A stretch of 64,000 nt of DNA from NCBI RefSeq assembly GCF_028554725.1, contig NC_071671.1:46948501-47012500 (forward strand), in the 5' to 3' direction. Shown in pieces: positions 50,500-62,757 of this stretch (within the stretch, counting starts at the first letter, position 1; the number at the start of each line of letters is the position of its first letter). The notes under the pieces were generated by a model that was not told the origin of the DNA, ran no database searches, and saw only the letters and a list, made by a program, of their open reading frames with translations. The stretch comes from Zeugodacus cucurbitae (taxonomy: Eukaryota > Arthropoda > Insecta > Diptera > Tephritidae). The position numbers were made by a program, and so were the translations under genes.

Positions 50500-53321
50500 T
50501 TTGACCTGAGCCTAGCAATTTAGTGGACTATCGTATTCACCGGAAATTTGCACAGAATACTGGTGAATTGGTTAAATTTAACTCATCTTTACGTTTCTCA
50601 AAAAATCTGCATACAAATTTTATTTTTTATAAAAACTAAAAACAAAATACAAAACAATTTTCAAATCAATGAAAATGAGAAGTATGTAAAACACAAATTG
50701 TTGACTTTTTATTTTCAGAAAACCAAAAACCAGCTGCCAAAACAAATTTGAATTAATTTCCGGATAACTTACAGACACTCACAGTCATAAATATAGCATA
50801 AGACCGATTTTTTAACAAGATAAAGATATTTAATATCAGATTTATATATTTTCGAAGAAAATTTATTCAATGCATATTTTCTGAACGTCTATTCTGCCAG
50901 TGCTTGCTACGTTCCTATCTCACCACGCTAGGACTATCTTGCTACGCTACTATCTCCTACGCTCTATGTCACCCTAAATGTAGGCAACGTTTTATTACCG
51001 TCAATAGAAAAACAACAAATGAAAGAATAAACGCGTAGTATACAATTAGGCGCATTGTAATGATAACTAGTAAGATAACGAGGTGATAAACCGCAGCCAT
51101 TAATAATAAATATTAAATATGAAACTTGTTCTCAGAAAAAATCGTACAATAGCAAGCTTTTAGTAACGGTTAGAAAGTAAAAAGTTGATATATGGGAGCT
51201 TTTAAGCACCACACCGATTTTTTTTATCGATATTTATGTTGAAATATTACTTATGGCTTCTCTGATAAAAAATTTATGAAGAAAATTGAGGTTATAATTT
51301 TTTAGTGGAATTCTCTAACATAATTTAGAAGATTAAACTTTAATAATTTGAAAGTATTGGCATAAAAACTTAATCAATTGTCTAAGAAAAGTGTTGGCAA
51401 CTCTATTTGAAAGAGATTAGACAAAATCTTTTATGAAAATATTATATAAATGGATAAATCTCACAAAATATGTGGGCATCCCTAGTATTATGGAAATATA
51501 AAAGTTTGTGCTTTACTTTGGCTTCAGTAATTGCTAAAGCACTTGTATACACACACACTTCTATATAACCATATGAATGTATGTGCCTCAATCGTTGTTT
51601 TCATTTTAGCGCTAAGAAATTCTAGAATCTATATAGAACTCTACCTCCAGTTAAGTGTTTTTTGTTTATATTAGCAAAATGTTGTTGAAATAATTTATCT
51701 GTTTTACAATCGTTGATAACGAATAGCAAACGGCGACAAACGAGAAGTTCACCACACTCAGAAGCTGAGTGGTGTACGTGTTACAAAAGTACGCGTTTTG
51801 TACGCTATAACCAAACCGAGATGATTTAAATTTTCATATATTCCATATCAAAAAAGAGAAATAAATAATATGGATTTAATTCATACTTGTTCACCTTCTT
51901 CCTCTAATTTTAATTATTTGGATTCATAACCTTTTATAAATTTTTATAAATCTCTATGAGTCGATTTCAAGTCAGTTAAGGAAAAATTATTATAAATATT
52001 TTAATTACATACGAAAAATTGTCTGATGATATAAATTATATACATATTTGAAAATTTTACAGAGTAGTTTTGAAAAATTTTTACAGTACGTATAATATGT
52101 ATAATTCTAAGAATAAATTGAGTTTTCATTATTAATAATTTTTCAAAAGATTACTATAAGAATGGAAGGTTACTCGTGAATTGGAATATGAGATCTTGAA
52201 TGAAGGATTGAAAATTATTTCTCAGAGTGGAAACATTACTGATAAAGAACGAAACAAAAGTAGTTCTAAGTGATAAGTTGGCGGTATTCGGTGAAACAAT
52301 TATGGCGATTCGTGGGTAGCAAATCGAACGAACAACTAGTATAAAAGCAATAGACTGACATATTGAATGAGAGGTTGAACTCATCTGAGAAACAATGTTG
52401 TTGATTTAACTGTTTCACAAGAGATAAGCGGTTAAATATAGCGAACAGGTAGTTGAATCGAAGCCGGCTATAAATATTTTAGTAATACAAAACGTATGCA
52501 ACACCGAATTTCACGTACTAGGTTTCAGGCACATATTGTAGATCATTACAGAACCGAAACGTGTTTAAATTTTCGACTAAACCACTTATTGAGATATTAC
52601 TTAACTCTGAAATACGAATTGAGAATGGAGCTGAAATTTATAAACAAACTTTAGAGCGAAAAAATAGCTTGGAACGTTAAATGTTGGAGCTAAAGTAGTA
52701 ACATTTTGGTTAATTATTTGAGAAAAAATATTAGATATTTTCGGTTTTTTTTAATATGTTTTAAGAAATTCAGTCACCATAAGCTCAGAAGTCAAAACCA
52801 AAATTTGTGAGAGTTACTTTATTAACCAAAATAAGATTTTTTGTTGCTTAGGGACATTTTTAAGATGTTTGTTTTGAGGAAATTTTTAAATGAGTGTTAC
52901 CTATTATTTTCTAATTTGAATGAAATGTCGTGTTATTTATTCTCACAAATTTAAGTCCTAAGTTTATAGATTAAGTAGCTCATGTGCTTGTTGTTAATGC
53001 CGAACACTTTAGCGATTATGAGCATAAATTGCCTCCGTTAATGCTCACTGACAAAATAAATGCATCTCTCATCTCTCACTATGATTCCGTGTGTGTGGTG
53101 AATTAACTTCAGACTTTTAGCTGTATTTATGAGCATACACAACGCTGACGACGCAGTAAATAGGCCGAGAAAAAGCAAAAACAACGAAATTATTTGTTTA
53201 TACTAAAAACATATGTGCCAGCTTCGTAGAGAAAAGTTTAGTTTTCGTAAGCAAATACTATTGTTTACGCAGTAATAAGCATTTTTTACACCCTCTTCGG
53301 TTATATTAATTCAAAACTTAC
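50500..53321. other. Between LITAF cassettes 3 and 4
   Basis: A+T-rich with no repeat family recognised. It was scanned for an HxCxxC second-half exon on the minus strand, without a hit. Confidence 0.5.
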
Positions 53322-53572
53322 ACGAAAAGACAGAGTATCAGCGCCCAGAGATGTGTGGACGTGCTGGGCTGACGGATGACAGTGGTGCGCACCATAGCAT
53401 GGCAGGAGGGACAAGTTATTGTCGCCGGCTCATTAGATATGGGCGTAAAAGTCGGTGCTGTAGTGTGTATGACCACTGTGGTCGCTGTGGCTGGAGCGGC
53501 AGCACCTTGAGGCGGATAGTAACCTGGCACGGCCTGTGAGTATGACGGTGGCGGAGCTTGTGGATATGACAT
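53322..53572 (-). CDS. First-half LITAF exon, cassette 4
   Basis: The exon starts MSYPQAPPPSYSQ (PPSY at 8-11) and continues with an Ala/Pro-rich tail, VVIHTT, CPSC (54-57) and THLWALILCLF. It ends at donor GTAAGT in phase 2. Joined to 45069-44967 over 8.2 kb it gives 117 aa. It has a TATA-type promoter of its own just upstream. No second-half exon was found between 45.1 kb and this exon apart from the one at 44967-45069. Confidence 0.8.
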
Positions 53573-53783
53573 TATTTATATGTTTTTTTGTATGTGTGAG
53601 GAACTAACTGGACGCTTTGTGGTGTTTCTTCAAAGAAAACCAAATTTCTTGTTTGTACTTTGCACTGGCGTTTTGTTTGTTTTTTTGAACTTTTGCACTC
53701 GAACTTTTTTCTTAGTATACTAATTCGTTTTAGTAAACTCGCTTTGCGGCTTTCTCACGTTGCTGCGCGTCAAAAACTGAAGG

Positions 53784-53818
53784 TAAACTAACAATACAGT
53801 GCAGCGTAGAGTTTTTAT
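53784..53818 (-). promoter_or_regulatory. TATA + initiator of LITAF cassette 4
   Basis: ATAAAAA on the minus strand (53818-53812) lies 29 nt before the A (53789) of an initiator-like TTAGTTTA. The start would give a 5' UTR of about 217 nt to the ATG at 53572. Confidence 0.4.
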
Positions 53819-54335
53819 TTGTCTGACTCATTCGCTTTGGCAGCTCATTTGTGGTGAGTTTCGCTGTCGTTTTCCGTAAGGTATCTGGAGATGTGCGCGC
53901 TCAGCGCTTGCCTATTCCATACGTCTATTGTATGTAGGTATGTATGTAATGTTGTTTTTGTTTTGTGAGATGCATTGCATGGAAGCATAATATATTGGTC
54001 TTTGGGGTGGTTTTAGTGGCGTTTCTGCAACGCAATGCAGCAAGGATATGGAAACATCTGGCACGTTTGAGATAAATGTAGTGTAAGGTGACCAGAAGTT
54101 AGAAATTTATGGAAAAAACTATATGAATTTTGGAATTATCTAGAGAAGGACAAATCTTCAAACAAACAATAAAGTTTAAAAAAATTGGTTAATTTGATAA
54201 GTTGAGGACTGGAAAAACAGTGAATTAGCTCAGGATGAGCAATAAGTTAAGATAGTAAAGTGAAATCAAATACTATACATCACTATGTTTACTATTTTTT
54301 TTGGTGGAATTAAGATGGAGTCATCTACGATCATC

Positions 54336-54545
54336 AGGACATCATCCATCAGGACAGTGACAGGCCGCATACATCGATAGTGACTCGTTAAAAGCCGTCC
54401 CCGTGGCTTGGTTGGGAGTTTCTTATGCATCTATCTTATAGTCTGGACGTGGAATCAAGTGATTACAAGTTCCTGTCAATGGGGTGTAGCTTGTTAAAAA
54501 TTTATCTCGAAAATCGACTATTTTTGTGAAAAGAGTTTATATTAG
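54336..54545 (+). mobile_element. Mariner transposase C-terminal fragment
   Basis: The frame shows HQDSDRPHTS, LGWEFLMHLSYS and SSDYKFLSMG, the block that carries the last two catalytic Asp residues of mariner D,D34D transposases. Two in-frame stops (after IVTR and LFL) show that it is dead. It could be the complementary half of the same family as the 12.2-kb fragment. Confidence 0.75.
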
Positions 54546-54607
54546 AGTGACATAAAAAAATGTAAAATTAAAAAAATACGCATTATATACTTAAAAAACA
54601 TAAATAA

Positions 54608-56118
54608 ATAAAACAAGTAAGGAAAGGCTAAGTTCGGGTGCAACCGAACATTTTATACTCTCGCAATTTATTGAAGATATTTTATTAAGATAATGCACAA
54701 ATTTACCCATAAATTCGGCATAAAGTTTAATAGAATAACGAAAATCGTCATATATAGATATGAGGGCTGTGGTAATTCCTGAACCGATTTCATTCAATTT
54801 CACCAGCAAGGTACACTATATCCAATACTATACGCTCATTTAATTTTGCTAAGATATATCACATATTAACCAATACATATATGCGCAATAAAGCCCAACG
54901 AATTTTTGAAAAACCTATAATTAGGTTGGGAGCTAGGAGGTGATATTTTCGAAAAACCTATGATTATGTATATGGGAGCTAGGAGACGTTATGACCCGAT
55001 TTTAATAATTTTTGGAACAGAGACACACTATTGGAAGAAAACAATTTCCTCTGAATTACATTAAATTATCTCAGAGATTTACCCATATTTTCGGTCAAAA
55101 TTTAACCTTAGTCCCTGAGTTCTACATGTTCGATATCTGGGGCCTTGAAAAGTTATAGTCCGTTTTCGACAATTTTTTCACAAGTGTTGCTACAGATCAT
55201 ATACAGTATTTGTGTAAAATTTTATTTCGCTATCTTCATGGTTCCTAATGTATATATTATAAAGTGAAGGATTCAGATGGAATTCAAAATTGAGTTATAG
55301 GGAAAGTAGTCGTGGTTGTGAACCGATTTCGCTCATTTTTTAACCTGTTGTCAGCGTGTCAATAAAATATTATATACCGATTTTCATTGAAATCTGTCAA
55401 GTAGTTCCTGAGATATGGTTTTTGACTCATAAGTGGACGATGCCACGCCCATTTTTCATTTTGTAAACAAATCTGAGTGAAGCTTCCTCCTGCTATTTCT
55501 TCTGTAAAATTTAGTGTATCTGCCGTTTTTCGTTAGTGAGTTAAACCTCGTTTAGTAATTTTCAACCAAACTTTCGTATGGGTGGTGGGCGTGGTTATTA
55601 TCAGATTTCTTTCATTTTTGGACTGTATAAGGAAATGGCTGAAAGAAACGACTGCAGAGAGTTTGGTTTATATAGCTTTATTGGTTTGCGAGTTATATAC
55701 AAGAAACCTATTTGCGGGCGGGTTCACGCCCCCTTTTCAAAAACAAATCCAAATGTGCACCTCCCAAATTATATTTTCATAACTTTATTTATGGCTTAGT
55801 TAAGACACTGTATAGGTTTTCGGTTTCCGCCATTTTGTAAAGTGGACCGATTTTGCCCATTTTCGAAAGCAACCTCCTCAGGGTGCCATGTGCCATATGT
55901 GTTTCATTAAGATATTTTAATTTTTACTCAAGTTATCGCTTGCTCGGACAGACGGACGGACGGACAGACATCCGGATTTCAACTCCACTCGTCATTCTGA
56001 TCATTTATATATATATAACCCCATATCTAACTTTTTTATTTCTTGGTGACACAAACAACCGTTATGTGAACAAATACTATAATACTCTGTGCAACTTGTT
56101 GCGAGAGTATAAAAATAG
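54608..56118 (-). mobile_element. Full-length mini-me-like dipteran repeat
   Basis: The near-palindrome GTTCGGGTGCAACCGAAC and TTTTATACTCTCGCAA open the element, and TTGCGAGAGTATAAAAAT closes it in inverted form. It contains a GACA/GACG (GTCY) microsatellite at 55946-55970, a conserved core CCGGATTTCAACTCCACTCG and a short TA run near 56007-56017. That order of GTCY, core and TA is the signature of mini-me elements of Diptera. There is no coding capacity; short ORFs inside are spurious. Confidence 0.7.
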
Positions 56119-58039
56119 GATTTTGAAATAATCGCCTAAGTCTTTCAAGACCTTGTAATTAATCCAAGACAAGGTATTTCCCGGCTGTGATTTTATCAGT
56201 GTTATTCAATATTTTCAGAAGAAACAATTTTAGCTGATTCGAGTGTTCTTATGGCACTTACTTAACAAAATATATTACTAATAATACCTGGATTGCAACT
56301 GAATCGAGTACTTCACTTATAGAATAAGCAGATATACTGATTAATTACTGCGGTTACTTGGGTGTCATGAAAAATGTTTATAAAAAATATAAAAATAATT
56401 ATTTATACGGAAATATGTACATGTTGCAGGTGTAAATTGCATTTTCAATGGAATTTCAGTTTCAAAGAATTTTAATTTACTTAAGATAACAAAAGTTTGT
56501 TTCAGATGCATAGCACAACTCTTAGTTTGAACAAATACTATAATTACTAATTGTATATAGGAACATACTGCATTTTTTCTATATATGAATATGACTACTT
56601 CTCCTATACTATTAGCTTAGCACTCAAGTCTTTTGATTAATAATACATACGAGTATATAGTATATGTATCTGACTACAAATGCCGGTTAAATCGTCTGAC
56701 AAAAGCAAATGGTGAGTAATTCAGTTTGTTTACAAATATTTGTTTTTCACAAATCTGCATTGTTTTTCTCGTTTTCACATTCGCTTCAAAAGCGCATTTG
56801 TGACGTCAATTTATGTACGTCATCGACTTCATCTCTCGATTTCATCACAATCTTACGTACATAGTGTCAGTTTATTGAACTTTGGCTCATTCACAGTCTA
56901 CTTAAACAGGTAGGCACGTACATATGCATGTATATAATGCAGGTCGCTTGCACACGTCAGTCTTCGCCTCGTAAAGACAACTGAGTCGCGCCGTAAAAAG
57001 CTCAAATGACTCATGCATTTGCGCAGGCTTGTCGGCCAACCGTGCAATTGTCGATTTCCAAAGTTAATCCGAATTAGTTCAACCATAACAAGTTAATTAA
57101 ATGAGCGAACCGGTTAACACGTTGTGTATTACTTTGAATTTCATAATTTCTAGATTTTATTTGCAATGCAAGTAAATTATTTGCATTGCATTAGCAGGTA
57201 CTTGAAAGTTAAGGGGAATTGAAAATAAATATATTTTTATAGTGGTAAATATATTTATAGCCTTGTAATAGGTGGCAACACTATTGAAATATGCATAAAT
57301 TAAATTTTGAACTTATTATCAATATATTTACTATGGAACTTTTTACTATGTTGTGAATGAAAATTTATATTTTTTGATCAGGTGGCAACTGTCTTCAAAT
57401 TTTTTCAAAATAAAGGTTTCTTAAAATATTTTGTCTCAATGATGATCAGGCAATAATAAATGTATGTCAATAATTTAACTAAATATAAAAACTCAATATG
57501 ATGGCAACCCTAAAGTGTTATAAAATTTTTTAAGAAAATTAATTAGCAGAAATTCAGACTTCTTCATAACTATTATGATAATATTAAATTTTTGCCAATA
57601 ATTTCAATTGAATTAAATTTTTCAAAATTTTGTATGCCAACCCTAAGAATTATCATTTCGCGAAAAAAAATTTAATACTCGCTAATTACAATTTATGACA
57701 TTTACATAAACCTCTAAAATCCATAAAGAACTGGATGCATTCATTATTAAAAACAGCAACTCTCCGCGTTCAGCGCAGCCGCGACTTTTGTATAAATTAA
57801 CAATAAAGGATCGGTTTATGGCTATAAGTTGCACTGATACGCATTTAAACCAGTTTGTTAAACAATAAATAATATCCATATACTAACTATATTTGTGTTG
57901 TTGTTTTTTAATTTTTTTGTCAGATTTTATTTTCAAAATTTGTAAAAATGTAAGCGGTACGAAATTATTCATATTTTCGTAAATTTTCAAAATTTGCACA
58001 GATTTAAAGATCAACTCGCATGACAAACATCTTAAAAAA

Positions 58040-58997
58040 CGCCTGCTGCCTCAATTCTCAACTTTTTCAGTACAAAGATGGGCGTCATCGGACCACTGCC
58101 ACGCCCACAAAATGGTAATAACCGAAAACATATGAAGAGCTATAATTATGCCATAAATTGTGCTATTGAAGTAAAATTTGAATCGCAGTATGAATGTGGA
58201 TGTAATTTTTTTTGGAGAAGTGGGCCTGGGTTCCGCCCCTACTTAGTTTTTTGTATATATCTCGTAAACTACTAAAGCTCTATCAACTAAACATTCTAGA
58301 GTCTTTTCTTTTAGGTACTACCTTATACAGTCCAAAAATGGAGGAAATCGGATTATAACCACGCCCTCCTCCCATACAAATGTAAGTTGAAAACTACTAA
58401 AACTGCTTTAATTCAGTAAGGAAAACCACCAGATTAAATTAAAAGGACGGTAAATTTCATTAAAAAGATAGTACAGAAGAGCTGCATTCAAAATGGTAGA
58501 CAAAATTATAAATGTTCGTGGTTTCGCCCACTTATGGGTCAAAAGCCATGTCTTTGAAACTACTCGGCCAATTTCAATGAAATTCAGTTTATAATATCTT
58601 CCTAGCTTCCCAACGATATGTTGTGAAAAGAGTCCAAACCTACTTCCATGACAGAATTTTGAATTCGATCTGAATCGTTTACTTTACAGAACTTTTCAAA
58701 AATAACGCATTTAGAGAGTGGCATCGTCCTTCTAAAAATCGCCAAAATCGGTCCATAAGTTTTCAAGACCCTGTATATCGAATATGAGGAACTCAAAGAT
58801 TCTAACAAATTTTTTACCGTAAATAGAGTAAGTCTCACATAACTAATATTAGGGTTTAAAACTTTCAATGGACTCTATACCATATATATGCCGAGCATGT
58901 GGGTCAAATTGTTTGTTATATTAATAAAATTAAATAAATAAATTGTGAGAGTATAAAATGTTCGGTGACACCAGAACTTAGCCTTTCCTTACTTGTT
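58040..58997 (+). repeat. Mini-me-like copy, nearly full length
   Basis: It has ACCACGCCCTCCTCCCATAC, TTATGGGTCAAAAGCC, CGGTCCATAAGTTTTCAAG and a clean terminal block GAGAGTATAAAATGTTCGG ... CCTTTCCTTACTTGTTTT. It abuts the duplicated segment at 59.03-60.29 kb. Confidence 0.6.
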
Positions 58998-59029
58998 TTC
59001 AGTAAAAAAAGGTGTTGGAAAAATTTATC

Positions 59030-60290
59030 AAATATTCAAATTGCTTATTCTTTTCAAAACATCCTCTGTCACACTCTTATCTACTCTCATCTTGTTTTCT
59101 CGGTACGATTTACATTCGAAACAATTTTTTAATAAACAGTAGAGTTTTTCAAGATATGTAATTTGGAGAAAATAAAACATATCCTAAAATTGAAGCGCCT
59201 TAGCATAGAGCCCTCAAAAACGTTAACAATGACAATTTATCTTGAAAGTAAAAAAGCGATCGAGTGTCTCTCCGCCAGGGTTTATTACAAATATATTTTA
59301 ATATAAAATGACGGCTACAGAGCCAATTTTTTCAATCACCTTTGGATTGCGTATATCATGCGAAATAAATACGGGAACGGGTTACGGAGAAAGCTGCTGT
59401 AAAAATTATAAGTGGATATGTGGGATATATGGCGAGTACCGTCGTCACCCGATTCGAGGAATGTAATTTCAAGTAAAATGCTCTAAAAACTTTATGTATA
59501 GAGCTGACGGACGAGAACTTTTTTCGATAAAAGTCGATAACGGAATATTGTTTTTATGATTCTACGATGTACTTTTCGTAAAAAAAACGATTTTATTTAA
59601 TTTTAGGCTGACCTAATCCCATCATTTATGCATATATATGTAAATTATTTATTATATGTAAATTTTGAAATGAGCTGCATTTCTTTTTTTATGTTTATTT
59701 AGCAATAAATGAAGATTTTCAAACATTCGTGTTTTTAATTAGACACTCAATTACATCTGTTTATTACGCTGGAATGTGGGACCGGTATTTGAACTTGTTT
59801 TCAAATATTTTTTATTCATATAATTTTTCGGCAATATTTTCAAAAACAATTCAATATTAAAAAAAAAACGGTACTAGTTCTATATGCTTAAATGTTCACA
59901 TGGTGCAAACGTGTATAAGTTGGTATAATTTTATAATTATATTTTTTTCTAGTTTCAGGCTGTAATTTTATTGGAGAGTAGAGTCATTTCAAAATTTGAG
60001 ATGTGAGATATACATGAGTGTGTGTATGTTTGTAATTTTGTTTTTAAAAAATATTGTTTGTGTTTCTCTTATCAGAGCACTGAGTTTGGGGCTATTTTAA
60101 GAATTACCACCGCAGACTCTTCTCCGCCTTTGATCACTATACGTGAGCACTGAAATGCCTCATGGCAGCGATTTCTTAAACGCTTAACAGAAAACAGCTG
60201 CAAAATATTTTTTCACACATTTTCAATATTTTTTTTTTTCAAATGAAAATTATCACACACTCACACATTAGAAATAGATCAGTTCACACT
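59030..60290 (+). repeat. Long inverted duplicate, copy 2 (uninterrupted)
   Basis: The same segment in the opposite orientation, running straight through the site occupied in copy 1 (AAAAACGGTACTAGTT near 59870). It ends only about 50 bp from the 3' side of LITAF cassette 5. Confidence 0.75.
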
Positions 60291-60341
60291 TTAATTGTAA
60301 ATAAATAGTATTTGTGTTTTTGTTTTTGTCATTTTACATAC

Positions 60342-60616
60342 ATGAATAGGCATAAGACCAGCGCCCAAATGTGCGTACAGGTGTTCGGTTGATACGTAAC
60401 GGTAGTGAGCACATCAGCATGACACGAAGGACATTGTATTCTCGTTGGATCTTCGCCAAGTGGACCAACTGGTGGACTAGTTGTTGTAATAATCACCGTT
60501 GATGTTTGTTGTGGTGGTGGCATTTGTTGTGGCGGCGGTTGATAGTAGGCAGCCGGAGTAAAACCTGGCTGTTGTGCAGAGTATGGTGGTGGTTGACCAT
60601 TGTTGTTGTAGGCCAT
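60342..60616 (-). CDS. First-half LITAF exon, cassette 5 (farthest from the constant exon)
   Basis: The exon starts MAYNNNGQPPPYSAQ (PPPY at 9-12) and continues with PGFTPAAYYQPPP, a Pro/Gln stretch, VIITTT, CPSC (62-65) and THIWALVLCLF. Its donor is GTATGT in phase 2, weaker than the others. With 45069-44967 it makes 125 aa; the intron would be 15.3 kb and full of repeats. Unspliced it adds only MYVK before a stop. A private second exon was searched for in 53.6-60.3 kb by the HxCxxC signature and not found. Confidence 0.8.
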
Positions 60617-60725
60617 TATCAGAATTTACAATAAAAAGTAAAAACACGAAAAAAATCGAAAGTGCTCGTTGAAAGTAAAACGCAATAAATTTTTTGTTCA
60701 AAATTCACGAAATTAACACGTCAAA

Positions 60726-60755
60726 TCACTTGAAAGCACAGAATCCCGTTTTTAT
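60726..60755 (-). promoter_or_regulatory. Possible TATA-type promoter of LITAF cassette 5
   Basis: ATAAAAA (60755-60749, minus strand) is followed about 24 nt later by TTTCAAGTGATTTG. A similar CATCAAGTGTAGTTTG follows the TATA box of cassette 2, so the two cassettes seem to share their core promoter. Confidence 0.3.
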
Positions 60756-62757
60756 GTGCGTTTGGCTGTGTGTGTACGTGTGTGAAATTGATAAAGTTAA
60801 AAAGTGATATGAGCGCGTTGCCGCCACCGCGATCGTTTCGATTATATTCGTTGGCAGACTTGAACTGAACTGAGCGAAAATAAATTTACACCTTATTGTG
60901 GTGGCTCCGCACACACCCGCATATACATATGTATATGCATGTATTTGTACTTCTAGCATTGTTGGTCCTATATATATATATGTATATCTCTATTTACTCG
61001 TACCTTATAATTAGTGTGTAGTCAGTGTTGACTTATGGGCTGCAAACAGTTAAGTTCGGTAATACCTTTGTGCATAAATACAAAGATAAATATAAAAAAT
61101 TCATACATTGACATAAAAACAATTATATCATATAGTATATATATGAACACTGATAGCATTTGGTTACAGTTTTAAGATCCACTTGTATTATACTATGTAT
61201 TAATTACGTAGCCTCAGTGGCTTTTGACGCTTTTAAGCTTTTCGAAATTTTGTCGCTATAAAATTCTTACTTTATAACAATTCTAAGTACTCCAACGAAT
61301 TCAACAGAAATTCTAGGGCTTTCTCACAACGCAAGTGTTATTCAGGCAAGATCGCAGAAGACTCGATATCTCCACGAAAGATTTCACTAAAACGAGGAAT
61401 GTGATGGCTTGTACGTTTAGTTATTGTATAAACTTGTTTGCCAATTTTATGGACTTCTGTAAAGTAACGAAAGGAAAACTGTGGATTGGACAAAATTTTC
61501 TATTTTAAAATGAAATTGAGACCGAATTAATCTTAACATGATAATCTGGACCAATACTATCAAACACCTGCCTACTGGTGTGACGATAACCAACTTATTG
61601 ACTGAGCTAGAAATAATTGAAGGGTTATGTGGGTTTCAGATGTTATAAACAAGGGTACTTTAACAATTTTCATATATATACAATCATATATTTCATTTAA
61701 ACAATTCAGGGTATCAAAGATACATGTTTAAAAGGTATTTTGTTTTGTAATTTTTATGTACCAATTCCGAAAACCCAGCCGTAAATCTAGTTAATGAATG
61801 AAGGAAAATAGAAAAAATTTGAAATTTGAAACTGACTATTTTATATATGTATATTGGATCGAAAAAAACTAATTGTAATAAAAACATAAAAAAACTTCGT
61901 TCATTAACTACATAATGTTTGTTCGCAGATGTGTACAAAATTTGGACAAAATCGCCTCATAACTTTTTGAGATATCGTGTCAACCGACTTGAAAAATTGA
62001 GTTTTGAGATAAATGCGTTTAAAGTTTTACATTCGTACTGACGTGGCCTCATGGGCGGAACTTCCAAAGGATATATCTTTTAGAATATTACTCGGATTGA
62101 TTTGATATTTATGGATAATATGTTATAAGTATGATAATATTTAATTAGATAAAAGATTTTTTTTTTAAATTTGAAACCCGTCTAAGCTCTTAAACCAAGT
62201 AACAGCTAAGTCAGTTATGAAACTTCTCATTGAAGTCTGTCGAGAAGAGGAAGTCAGTTCAGAGCCAACATTAATATAGTATAATTTTTGATCTGTTTAA
62301 CAATCTAATAAAAATTAGAATAGCGGTTATTTGAACTTCCGCCTTAGCTGGAAAGCCTGTAAGGATAATAATATTATAGATAGTCATTCGGTGCCTGGTT
62401 GATTGTATTAACTCGAATTACACAGGTCCACAAAAAAATCGATGAAAGGTTCCTTTGACCAAACATATGTATTTTGGGCCGCTAAAATAATAATAATAAT
62501 TATTATTAATGCACCAGGGTACGCAGAAACCTTTTAAATGGAAAACAATTTGAACTTCCTATGGGTTCCCATCTATCTTTGTAAGGGAGACAAATATACC
62601 TGGGAGAGCTGAATACTTACACACCTCATCAAATGGAATTGTCAATGTACATATTTACGTCAATAGTTTCATGAATCACTTTGAAAATATCTTTTTTATC
62701 GACTTATCAAAAAGCCTTTGTATATAATAACTATATTTAATCAAACTTTATAATTAG
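60756..62757. other. Upstream flank of LITAF cassette 5
   Basis: CA/TATG microsatellites near 60.76-60.98 kb, then A+T-rich DNA up to the truncated retrotransposon. No further LITAF exon seen. Confidence 0.4.

Noticed and set aside
55578..55799. Overlapping 66-73-codon ORFs near 55.6 kb
   Set aside because: They lie inside the non-coding mini-me-like repeat and are not conserved as frames in its other copies.
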